In this document: one piece after another, positions 1 through 7,570 of the stretch
Layout of the letters: every line of letters begins with the position of its first letter
Position numbering within the stretch: position 1 is the first letter of the stretch
Source of the DNA: Clostridia bacterium
Lineage (GTDB): Bacteria > Bacillota > Clostridia > Oscillospirales > CAG-272
Assembly: GCA_017625065.1 (NCBI GenBank)
Contig: JAGALS010000068.1
Span: 1-36,546 of the forward strand
Length of the DNA: 36,546 nt
Direction: 5' to 3'
Translations under genes and position numbers: made by a program
The notes under the pieces: generated by a model
The model's input: only the letters and a program-made list of their open reading frames with translations
What the model was told of the DNA's origin: nothing
Database searches by the model: none

Positions 1-3000
1 CCCGCTTTCATCTGTCCGATCACATGATTAAATTCCGAAATTTCGGAAGGTGTCAAGCAACCGGTCAGTTCATTGGTGGCCCAAGCATGATGAATATAAG
101 AAGCTCTCGTAATAGTAGAAAGGTCTTGCTTAGCAAAGTGCCGCCTTTTCGCATATTGCACGTTCTTTCCTGAATATTTTACATCTCGTCTATCCTGATT
201 GCTTCCTCGAGTATTTCCGATTCCGTCGCCTTGGGATTCTTTTGGAGAAATTCTGCCATTTCCGCGATCTGATCGTCCGTCCGAACCATCAGCATGATTA
301 CTGCGATTGCGTCTTCTTTGACCTTGTAGTACATCAAGCATTTTATTAACATCGCTTGTGCTTGTGTAAGTTCCACTTTTATTCACACTCCTTATCTGTG
401 CTTCGATTGCCGAAAGATATGTTTTTTCCACTGCGTCAATTTTGATTTGTTTCAAAACGCCAAATTCACCGGGAATGAAATTTTCATACACGTAGAAAAA
501 GTTTGCGCTTCTTGCTACGCCAAACTTAGGGAATGGTTCGTTCCGAGCCATAAATTTGGCGTTATTTTCGGCAATACGGCTGCTAATTACAGCATATTCT
601 TCCTCTGTAATTTGCTTGTACCGTCTTTTCGCATATTGCACGTTCTTTCCTGAATATTTTACATCATCGGGCAGGATTATTTTGTCGAAATCTGTCACAT
701 CTTTGCCAAAAAATACCGATTCCTTGTCAGCAAACAACACGTTAGTCCGATCAATGTCGGGACGCAAGTCTTTTCTCTGCTCAGCATTCAGATCTATTCT
801 TCGTTGTGCATCGTTCGCCTCCACCTCTCCGGCAGTACGCAAATACATTTTGTAAGGATGATTATCCCCAAACCTTTCATCCATCTCCATTAACTTCTGA
901 TAATAGTGCATATATGTGCCGAACGACTTTCCGTCAGGATCCCGCAACAGATTTCGAAACATCGCTTTTTGTTCGGGTGAATAATCCTGCTCTTTTGTAT
1001 TCCTTGTTAAATACAAAAACTCCTTTACCTTGGCAAGAAAAGAATCTGTGCTATGCTGCCGCATATCTCTATATTCCCTGCGCAAATTATCCAAAGCAAT
1101 TTGATAAGCTTCTGGATTCTCATACCCCAGTTTGTTTGCCCAATAAGTGGAGTTTGCTCCACCGGAATAGTCCTCGATCTGTTGTACCGCGTGTTGTATC
1201 TCGTGAATAAGTGTATTTTTAATCTCTTTATCAGACAAATTACGATCAATGCTAATTTCATTCGCTTTAATTCCATAGCCCATTGAAATGTTGGGTCTCA
1301 GCACCACCTTTACCTGACGCAATTCGGGATACGCGTCAAACAGTGTATCGTGCTTCACGTAGAATGGAAGCGTAACGGCAGGAGTCTTCTCGTATTTTTC
1401 CTCCACTGCTTTCAAACGCATTTCCAATGCAGAACGATCTCCGTTGGGATTTGTAACTTTTTGATACAAGATTTCATTCCAAAGCTCTCTTTCTTCCTGT
1501 ATCAGTTTTTCTCGCTCATTAACGCCATACCCCTCTCGCAAGAATTCCATTTGACTATCGTCGATCTCAAAGCGCCACTTACCGTCATACCCTTGGAACC
1601 AGCCTGTTTCCCGGCGTACCGTTTCGCTATCCACACCTTCGGCAATCATCCGTTGCGCCGTTGCGAGCTTCATTTTATCGGCGGTCCTTGCTTTTGTACC
1701 CGCCATCGAATATTGCACGCCACGACCATATTTTTTTGCTTCTCGTGCCAAAGCTCTCTTTTTCGCTTCGATTTGTTCCTTGCTCAAAAACACATCTGGC
1801 ACATATTTAAAAAAGTTTTCATCTTTGGGGTTGATTTTTTGAATCAGATCGGGTATACTGATAATAGAGACAGGTAACAGGCGTGTCGATGCTTGATTTT
1901 CAAGTATGGTATCGCCCATGACGCCTGCCTCTGCCACAGAGACAGGTAACAGGCGTGTCCGTTCTTCACCTTGAAGAGCCGTATCGCCCATGACGCCTGT
2001 CTCTATTTTTGTCAATGCGACCGCAAGATACAGGCGGTTGTTGTCATCCACATACTGCTTGATCTCAAACTGCACGGGCGTAACCGTGCTTTTTTCTTTG
2101 AATGCACTCAATAGCACGTAAGTCTGTACCAATCGAGCATTTTCCCGCGGCGTGCCCTTCGCCTTGTCGGTATGGATTTCAATCAAAACCGCGCTATCAA
2201 GCAATTGCTGCATATTCATCACGACCTTGGCAAGATCGGCAAGATTTCCGCCGTAATCCGCAACCTGAGAGTTCATGCTTTTGCGCAAACCACCGCCTGT
2301 AAATTCAAACTCTACATCGACAGCATCGGTTTTGTACGCTCGCAAAAAACCAAGCTTACGCATTTTTTCGATAAGCGGTTTTTCTACAATGCTCTTTCTG
2401 TTCCGCTCAAGCTGTTCAAAATCAATATCAAACCCATCGGCAATCGCGATTTCCTTCGGTTCGATCGACTGCTTGCGCAAGATTTTCGCCCGATCAGAAT
2501 CAGACATATTAACTGTTATTTTTTGCCCGTCATCGGCATCAGATCTTGCCCGTTCGCTCTCGCCCTCATCGGGGGCTTTTTCTTTTTGAGCTTCATCCTC
2601 GTCCTCGTCGTCAGCAGTCACGATCTTACCGTCACGGTATGCAAATCCCGACTCCTTGATGGCATTCAGATACAGCTGCTCGGCCCTGTTCAAAAAAGCC
2701 TCTGCCTTTTTCTGCTCGGCAGTCCGCTTCCCCGCGACGGCATCCCTGATCTGTACGATCTTGTTCAAAATTTTCTCCGCAACGCTCGGCTCGCCCTTTA
2801 CCAGCCTTTTAATGAACGCCGCATTGCCCAACACGTTTTCAGTTGCAATCGCCACGATCTCCGTCACAGCCGTATCAAGATCGCTCTTTTCCTGCTCTGT
2901 CAGCGTATCGCCATTCTTGCTCTTTTTAAGTAACGCGTTCAGCTTATCGGTAGCAGCATCTGCATCCACGCCAAAATAACCGCGCTCGATAAAGTCGCTC

Positions 3001-4682
3001 ACTGCCTGTCCGTAAACCGTATCGTCGCTAATGAGGTGATCGGCAAGCGCTGCGTGAGAGGTAGTCCCCTCCGTGCTATGTGCCGTTTCATGAACGAGCG
3101 CACCTTGCCACAGCTCCGACTGCACGGCACTTTTGACCGCAACCAAGGCACCCTCTCCGTTACTGAATTGATCAGCGTTGATAGCGATCACACCGCTATC
3201 GGGATCAAAGGAAGCATTACCGTCCAAGCCCTGCACCACGACGTAGCGCGTCTTGCCGCCGTTCAGCTCGCCGATGGCATCCATGCTCTCCTGAAACACC
3301 GCCAAGCCCTTCTTGCCCGCCTCGTCCAGCTCTCCGTCAAAGGCGGTCACCGTCTGACCGTCCTTGCTATTTTTCTCCAAAACCTTGGTAATGGTCTCGG
3401 CGTCCAAATTTGTAGAACGATAGCCAAGCCGATACGTGCTATCACCGGCAGCGGCAATATTACGATCCAAAGACACCGCAAAATCCGCCTTTAGGGTGCC
3501 GTCACTTTCAAACGCTCTCGCAAATTGCGGATTTTCCAAAACTCGCGCGCGCGTTTTGTCGGAGACTTTTTGCAAGCGCTTCGACAGAAGCTCATAGTCC
3601 GCTTTGATGTTTCTTTCCAATTGCGCCGCCTGCTGGTTTGTCAAGCTTCCGTTTTTCTTAAGCTCTTGAGCTTTTTTTGCCTGCTGCTCGATATGCTCCA
3701 CAACATTTCGTGCGTCAGCATAAACACCCGAGGTTTTCATCACCTTACCAACAGTACCACCGTAGGCAACCGACGTACCGGCACCAATGATACCTGCCTC
3801 ACCAACGCCGGCCCAGAAATCGGCATCACCATATTCTTGCCAGGCATCCTTGCCCTTATAAATGCTTTTCAGCGCAGGGTTTGCCACTTCGGAAAGCATC
3901 TCCTCCACGCCCTCACCGACAGCATCTGCGGCAACACGTTTTAGTCCTGTCTTGGCAACCTTTCCAAGCACATCATCCAAAATGCCCTTGCCAAACACAG
4001 CTTTAGCAGCACCACCCGTCAACTTTTCGGTAACGCCCTCAATAGCACCCGATGCCGCACCGTACAGCATACCCTGCCCATAACCCGCGCCTTCTTGGAA
4101 TGCCTGCTCTGTGCCCGTTCCCGCCGCCGAGAGGACAGTGGTGCCAAGAGCGAGCTTTGCACCAAGTGCAGGTCCCACACCGGGAATAAGGCTAACCGCA
4201 ACGGCGGGCAGCATCTGGCCAACACCTTGCGCGACTCCCTCGACGATCTGTCCGACCTTAGTACCGTTCAGCGCCGACTGATCAAGCCCCTCCTGCCAAG
4301 CGTTGCCGTAAAGCTCGCCCGTCCAATCGGTAGAGATCCAATCCTTGACAGCATTTTCGGCATCATCGCTGAAAATACCCGCCACGGCACCGCCAAGTCC
4401 TGCGCCAAGGTCAACGATACCCTCAACGCCCTTTCCAAGCCCTGTGAGCAGATTTGCGCCTATATCGCCAATGGTGTGTAACGCCTTCAAAAAGCCGTTT
4501 TTCTCTTTTTCATTCTGAACAGGGGCGACTGCTGCCTCCCCTGTTTTCTTGTGAACAGGGGCGACTGCTGCCGCCCCTGTTTTCTTGTATGTAGGATAGC
4601 GCGAAGCATACCTCGCCTCTCGCTCTTTCCTGATCAGCTCCGCCTGCACCCGGCGGTCATACGGTGTCAATCTGTATGCCAT
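1..4682 (-). CDS. Large polyvalent (multi-domain, probably virion-injected) protein, C-terminus beyond left edge
   Basis: One frame stays open from an ATG at 4682 (site TTAGGAGAAGCTT just upstream) to the left edge, about 1560 codons. The N-terminus is basic and carries a duplicated KKTGxAAVAPV unit. Residues about 48-180 are Gly/Ala-rich and hydrophobic, as in membrane-active ejected proteins. A zinc-protease-like HETAH lies near residue 531, followed by charged coiled stretches. From about residue 1020 comes a module with the look of LPD23-type polyvalent domains (RRETGWFQGYDGKWRFEIDD, then IHEIQH near 1160). Linkers DVKYSGKNVQYAKRR occur near residues 1340 and 1500. Giant modular proteins of this kind are known from Firmicutes phages and conjugative elements and are thought to enter the host with the DNA. 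It follows the inner-virion gene in the late operon. The role is inferred; the reading frame is well supported. Confidence 0.85.
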   Translation of the reverse strand, partial: MAYRLTPYDRRVQAELIRKEREARYASRYPTYKKTGAAAVAPVHKKTGEAAVAPVQNEKEKNGFLKALHTIGDIGANLLTGLGKGVEGIVDLGAGLGGAVAGIFSDDAENAVKDWISTDWTGELYGNAWQEGLDQSALNGTKVGQIVEGVAQGVGQMLPAVAVSLIPGVGPALGAKLALGTTVLSAAGTGTEQAFQEGAGYGQGMLYGAASGAIEGVTEKLTGGAAKAVFGKGILDDVLGKVAKTGLKRVAADAVGEGVEEMLSEVANPALKSIYKGKDAWQEYGDADFWAGVGEAGIIGAGTSVAYGGTVGKVMKTSGVYADARNVVEHIEQQAKKAQELKKNGSLTNQQAAQLERNIKADYELLSKRLQKVSDKTRARVLENPQFARAFESDGTLKADFAVSLDRNIAAAGDSTYRLGYRSTNLDAETITKVLEKNSKDGQTVTAFDGELDEAGKKGLAVFQESMDAIGELNGGKTRYVVVQGLDGNASFDPDSGVIAINADQFSNGEGALVAVKSAVQSELWQGALVHETAHSTEGTTSHAALADHLISDDTVYGQAVSDFIERGYFGVDADAATDKLNALLKKSKNGDTLTEQEKSDLDTAVTEIVAIATENVLGNAAFIKRLVKGEPSVAEKILNKIVQIRDAVAGKRTAEQKKAEAFLNRAEQLYLNAIKESGFAYRDGKIVTADDEDEDEAQKEKAPDEGESERARSDADDGQKITVNMSDSDRAKILRKQSIEPKEIAIADGFDIDFEQLERNRKSIVEKPLIEKMRKLGFLRAYKTDAVDVEFEFTGGGLRKSMNSQVADYGGNLADLAKVVMNMQQLLDSAVLIEIHTDKAKGTPRENARLVQTYVLLSAFKEKSTVTPVQFEIKQYVDDNNRLYLAVALTKIETGVMGDTALQGEERTRLLPVSVAEAGVMGDTILENQASTRLLPVSIISIPDLIQKINPKDENFFKYVPDVFLSKEQIEAKKRALAREAKKYGRGVQYSMAGTKARTADKMKLATAQRMIAEGVDSETVRRETGWFQGYDGKWRFEIDDSQMEFLREGYGVNEREKLIQEERELWNEILYQKVTNPNGDRSALEMRLKAVEEKYEKTPAVTLPFYVKHDTLFDAYPELRQVKVVLRPNISMGYGIKANEISIDRNLSDKEIKNTLIHEIQHAVQQIEDYSGGANSTYWANKLGYENPEAYQIALDNLRREYRDMRQHSTDSFLAKVKEFLYLTRNTKEQDYSPEQKAMFRNLLRDPDGKSFGTYMHYYQKLMEMDERFGDNHPYKMYLRTAGEVEANDAQRRIDLNAEQRKDLRPDIDRTNVLFADKESVFFGKDVTDFDKIILPDDVKYSGKNVQYAKRRYKQITEEEYAVISSRIAENNAKFMARNEPFPKFGVARSANFFYVYENFIPGEFGVLKQIKIDAVEKTYLSAIEAQIRSVNKSGTYTSTSDVNKMLDVLQGQRRRNRSNHADGSDGRSDRGNGRISPKESQGDGIGNTRGSNQDRRDVKYSGKNVQYAKRRHFAKQDLSTITRASYIHHAWATNELTGCLTPSEISEFNHVIGQMKA
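145..185. repeat. 41-bp direct repeat, copy 1 (polyvalent linker)
   Basis: Identical over 41 bp to 625-665. Both copies are in the same frame and encode DVKYSGKNVQYAKR on the minus strand. The identity at DNA level suggests recent duplication or conversion of a linker module between polyvalent domains. Confidence 0.95.
179..376 (-). CDS. Small overprinted protein (65 aa) inside the polyvalent gene
   Basis: GTG start at 376 with a good internal ribosome site (AAGGAG, 11 nt upstream) inside the polyvalent gene, read in a different frame. The product has a hydrophobic N-terminal half (AMLIKCLMYYKV) and an acidic helical C-half ending KATESEILEEAIRI. It resembles the 72-aa ORF at 35965-36183, which sits in the same way inside the right-edge polyvalent gene: both share a TD...M..FL..N..AT..EI..E..RI pattern. 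In the host frame the same DNA encodes an Arg/Asp/Ser/Gly-rich linker that looks disordered, which is where an overlapping gene is tolerated. The stop codon lies in the 41-bp repeat that encodes DVKYS. Function unknown. Confidence 0.6.
   Translation of the reverse strand: MELTQAQAMLIKCLMYYKVKEDAIAVIMLMVRTDDQIAEMAEFLQKNPKATESEILEEAIRIDEM
625..665. repeat. 41-bp direct repeat, copy 2 (polyvalent linker)
   Basis: Second copy of the repeat at 145-185, encoding the linker near residue 1340 of the polyvalent protein. The flanking DNA differs from that of copy 1. Confidence 0.95.
1867..2010. repeat. Two tandem 72-bp units with inverted ends, inside the polyvalent gene
   Basis: Units 1867-1938 and 1939-2010 begin with the same 21 bp (GAGACAGGTAACAGGCGTGTC) and end with related CCATGACGCCTG(C/T)CTCT. 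The ends of each unit are inverted relatives (ACAGGCGT / ACGCCTG). They are translated as two copies of a segment of the form ETGVMGDT...RTRLLPVS. The 72-bp length keeps the frame, so this looks like a mobile palindromic element tolerated as a linker. Confidence 0.85.
4517..4588. repeat. Two tandem 36-bp units in the 5' end of the polyvalent gene
   Basis: Units 4517-4552 and 4553-4588 differ at one base. They encode two copies of a 12-residue KKTG(A/E)AAVAPV unit. Each unit contains CAGGGGCGACTGCTGCC, a motif with the look of a host interspersed repeat. Confidence 0.9.
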
Positions 4683-4698
4683 AAGCTTCTCCTAACTG

Positions 4699-5703
4699 TT
4701 ATCTGTATCGCCTTCTACTACCGTCGGAATAATGAATGTAGTTTCTATCGCGTGACACTTCCACCTTTGGAGTGGGTTGGCTTGCGTTTGTCTGTGCTCC
4801 CTGTTGTGTCTTACCCGCTAATGCATCAATCAAACCGGTGGGTGCTCCACGACCCGCGCCGGTTCGGTTTTCGACCTCGTAATAATCGGTTCCAAGCTTG
4901 ATATACACGTGACCGTTAACCGTAAACACGCCACCATCCTCAACACCCAATCGATTGAAGTGCTGGATCATACCGATCTGCTGCTCTGTTCCAGTATTGT
5001 AAGTATCGGTTTCAACGATCTTTTGCGCCAACTGAACGGGGTAAGATTCACCATTACTATCCTTGATAGTGAAATTGTCCCCGTGTTTACGATTTTTTCC
5101 GATACCGCTGGCGGTGTATGTTCCACCCACGTGCGCGCCGCCAAATTGCGCCCTTGCATCCTCAACGCTCATATTCGCCCAATTCTGCGCGGTCTCCGCT
5201 TGTTGATGCGCGACTTCCGCCGCCTGTTGATTAGGATCGGCTGCAATCACGCCGTAACGATACAGCAAATCGTTTTTCTGCTCCTCGCTAACAGTACCTT
5301 CTCCAAGCTGATCAATATACACTTTAATGTCCTCCGCCTTGTTATAATACCCGTCATTGATCAAACTCAAAACTCTGTTATAGGCTGCATCCTGTGCCGC
5401 CTTTTGCTCCGCCTTCGCCTTATCATCCAAGCGCTCCTGCTCGGTCCTGAGGTAATGGTTCAGCTCGCCCATTCCCTGATTATACGCCGCATCGGCAGCA
5501 GCAACGTCCTGACTGTATTGATTCGCCGCGGCGATCTTGGCGCTCTCGGTCATACCGACCGAATACCCCTTCGAGGCAGAGCTCTGTTCAAGATATTTCA
5601 GCAGCTTCTGATGGTTGATGTAGGCACTCTCCTGTGCCCGCGCCTTCTGCGCTTCCAGCTGCTTCTGCTGCTCGCTCTTGTATGCATCCAAGTCGTTTGC
5701 CAT
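4699..5703 (-). CDS. Putative internal virion (ejected) protein, 334 aa
   Basis: Starts at an ATG preceded by AAAAAGGAAGGGGAAAACC. The N-terminal half (residues about 5-130) is rich in Gln, Ala, Lys and Glu and looks coiled-coil, with AQKARAQESAY and EQKAAQDAAY stretches. The middle holds a Gly/Thr segment and the C-terminus is a short basic tail (SRRRYR). No enzymatic motif is visible. It lies between a membrane-protein gene and the giant polyvalent gene, the place where short-tailed phages keep ejected inner-core proteins, so an internal virion role is inferred from position and composition. Its first 116 nt overlap the 3' end of the upstream gene in another frame. Confidence 0.6.
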   Translation of the reverse strand: MANDLDAYKSEQQKQLEAQKARAQESAYINHQKLLKYLEQSSASKGYSVGMTESAKIAAANQYSQDVAAADAAYNQGMGELNHYLRTEQERLDDKAKAEQKAAQDAAYNRVLSLINDGYYNKAEDIKVYIDQLGEGTVSEEQKNDLLYRYGVIAADPNQQAAEVAHQQAETAQNWANMSVEDARAQFGGAHVGGTYTASGIGKNRKHGDNFTIKDSNGESYPVQLAQKIVETDTYNTGTEQQIGMIQHFNRLGVEDGGVFTVNGHVYIKLGTDYYEVENRTGAGRGAPTGLIDALAGKTQQGAQTNASQPTPKVEVSRDRNYIHYSDGSRRRYR

Positions 5704-6550
5704 GGTTTTCCCCTTCCTTTTTTACCCAATTTTCAAATGCCTGTAAATGATTGATCTTCGCCACAATGCTTGCACGGTGCGTGCTGGTCACGAACAGCTT
5801 GGCGCGGTACATCGTCACTACACCGAGCGCAAGCATCATCGCAACGTAAACACCACGCCACAAAAGATCAATGTACCCCGCGTTCAGCAACGGCTCTACC
5901 GAATAGTAGCCGAGGATCACTGCCGTCAGCAGCTTGGTGACCGCGCCCTTGAGGTTGACACGCTGTAAATAGGTATCGGTCGATATACCGAAATCAAACG
6001 GATCGTCTTGGTTTTTACTGCTCTCACCCGTGAGCACCGAGGTGGAAAGCCGCGCGGGGTTCAGCTCCTCTGCGCGCCGCAACGCCCTGCGACGTCGCCG
6101 AAGCGCTCGCTTTTCTTCTTTGGTACCTTGAATTTCAATTACAAAACCATTGGCGCGACCGTCATCGTCAAAGCAATCAACGTAAGCAAGCCCCACAGCA
6201 GATAAAATGCGCACACGGGCGGCTCGCAACGCCTCGGTGTTCCGAAGGTCGCACCACCCGTCAAGGCGCTCGATAAAGGGCGCAATACGCTCCACCGCCT
6301 CGCCGTGTAAGCGTCTGGTCGCCAGCATCTTCTCGCTGCCCTCACCGTTCATCACGCCTTGCGCCGAGAACAAATAGTTAAAGCAAATGCCGAGCAGGTA
6401 TGAAAGAAAGCCGTCCACCAAGATGGCGCCGAGCGTTTTGCCCGTTACACCCGGCACGAATAGCGCCGACAGCACGTACAATGCCGACACCAACGCGATC
6501 GCGATGTACCCGGCATAGTCCATGATCGTCTTTTTCAAATTTTCGTTCAT
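5588..6550 (-). CDS. Multi-pass membrane protein, 320 aa
   Basis: ATG at 6550. Two hydrophobic segments lie near the N-terminus (YIAIALVSALYVLSALFV and a second near residues 40-65), then a charged region with an RRRRR-type patch near residue 155, then two more hydrophobic segments near 205-250 (KLLTAVILGYYSVEPLL and YVAMMLALGVVTMY). The last 38 codons overlap the start of the next gene in another frame and read Ala/Glu/Gly-rich, so the natural end is compositionally unlike the rest. The family is not recognised. Its place among membrane and inner-virion genes suggests a role in DNA ejection or lysis. Confidence 0.65.
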   Translation of the reverse strand: MNENLKKTIMDYAGYIAIALVSALYVLSALFVPGVTGKTLGAILVDGFLSYLLGICFNYLFSAQGVMNGEGSEKMLATRRLHGEAVERIAPFIERLDGWCDLRNTEALRAARVRILSAVGLAYVDCFDDDGRANGFVIEIQGTKEEKRALRRRRRALRRAEELNPARLSTSVLTGESSKNQDDPFDFGISTDTYLQRVNLKGAVTKLLTAVILGYYSVEPLLNAGYIDLLWRGVYVAMMLALGVVTMYRAKLFVTSTHRASIVAKINHLQAFENWVKKEGENHGKRLGCIQERAAEAAGSAEGAGTGECLHQPSEAAEIS

Positions 6551-6557
6551 GATCTAC

Positions 6558-7010
6558 TCACGTTCTCCCAAAATATTGATCAAGCGCCGCCGTGACCTTC
6601 CCTGCGGTGGCATCTGCGGTCTTTTCAATGGCGATGCGTTCTTTTGCCGCCCTTGCGCGCGGCGCGAAGAAGATAGAATCCACCGCCTTCGAGCAAAGCG
6701 CGATCCCCGACAGCAACGTCAGATCCCGCAAAATGCTTTGAAGTAAGACCGAAAGCCCATACACAATGGCAAGCGACACAAGTCCTCCCGGCACGCGGAG
6801 CTTTCCAAACACCAAAAGCGCGATTAGCACAAGGCAGATCATACCCCCTACCGAGATCTTCAGGACCTCGGCAGAGGTGGTGAAATAGCGCGCGCGGTTC
6901 ACGATCAACACCGTCGTAAGCGGTACCGTCAGCACAAAGAACCCTGCGAGGGACCACAGGGCAAAGCGAAGGCGGTCATTGCGCTTCTTCGGGGCTTTCT
7001 GCTGTGACAT
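6558..7010 (-). CDS. Small membrane protein, possible holin-like protein, 150 aa
   Basis: The start has a ribosome site (GGAGGTGGAGGCGT) and overlaps the upstream gene end by 35 nt. A basic N-terminus (KAPKKRNDRLR) is followed by three hydrophobic segments (about residues 16-38, 50-68 and 72-95). The cytoplasmic C-terminus is charged. Three spans with a basic end are compatible with a holin, but no family signature is recognised and the position (after the spike, before inner proteins) only weakly supports lysis. Treat as a membrane protein of unknown role. Confidence 0.6.
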   Translation of the reverse strand: MSQQKAPKKRNDRLRFALWSLAGFFVLTVPLTTVLIVNRARYFTTSAEVLKISVGGMICLVLIALLVFGKLRVPGGLVSLAIVYGLSVLLQSILRDLTLLSGIALCSKAVDSIFFAPRARAAKERIAIEKTADATAGKVTAALDQYFGRT

Positions 7011-7548
7011 ACGCCTCCACCTCCTTCATAATCTCGCGGGCGGTACCGTTTCGCACCAGCTCCGATTCGTGCGAGAACGCCAGCGCCACCACGCGAAGCA
7101 ACACGCCCACAAGCTCCCTGTTTCGCTCCTCGGTCGCAACGACCTTGGCGGAATCGCTTTGCAGCTCGGCGCGCAATGCCTCCACTGCGGCGGCAAGCGC
7201 TTTGTTGTCGGAGGCGGTCTCGCGGATGCCCCCTGCCGCACTGTCAAACCCGTCTGCCGCGGCTTTTGCCCTCAGCGCCGCGGCGGTGATCTTTTTCAGC
7301 ACGGGCAGGATCAATATGTAAAGAGTGCAAACCCCCGATACAACGGCGCCAAGCACAGGCAACAGCTTGTCCTCCACGTAGATCTGCCACGGCGCACGGT
7401 CCTCTGCCGGCGGCACGTCCTGCACCTGCTCTTGCGGTACGGACGGAAGATCCGTCACTTCCTCGGCTGCCACAAGCACGGCACCGCCACAAAAAAGCAC
7501 TACCGCAACGCAAAGCGTCAACATCAAAATTCCAAAACGTTTCATCAT
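6976..7548 (-). CDS. Signal-peptide/TM protein with long helical tail, 190 aa
   Basis: Start ATG ATG after GAAAGGGAAAA. The N-terminus is a typical signal or anchor (MKRF, then LMLTLCVAVVLFCGGAVLVA). An acidic Pro-rich spacer (PSVPQEQVQDVPPAED) is followed by a second hydrophobic segment (about residues 65-85), then an Ala/Glu/Lys-rich helix predicted to be coiled. The topology would place the spacer outside and the helix inside. Together with the next gene it may form a membrane pair for lysis or ejection. No endolysin motif is present. Confidence 0.65.
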   Translation of the reverse strand: MMKRFGILMLTLCVAVVLFCGGAVLVAAEEVTDLPSVPQEQVQDVPPAEDRAPWQIYVEDKLLPVLGAVVSGVCTLYILILPVLKKITAAALRAKAAADGFDSAAGGIRETASDNKALAAAVEALRAELQSDSAKVVATEERNRELVGVLLRVVALAFSHESELVRNGTAREIMKEVEAYVTAESPEEAQ

Positions 7549-7570
7549 TTTTCCCTTTCATTCATAACTT

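Noticed and set aside
1-11. Terminal overlap between the window ends
   Set aside because: CCCGCTTTCAT at the start recurs near 36449, but only 11 bases match and in a different frame, so it is not evidence of a terminal repeat.
4909-5754. 281-aa plus-strand ORF
   Set aside because: Leu/Arg/Ile-rich mirror of the inner-virion gene; low-complexity shadow.
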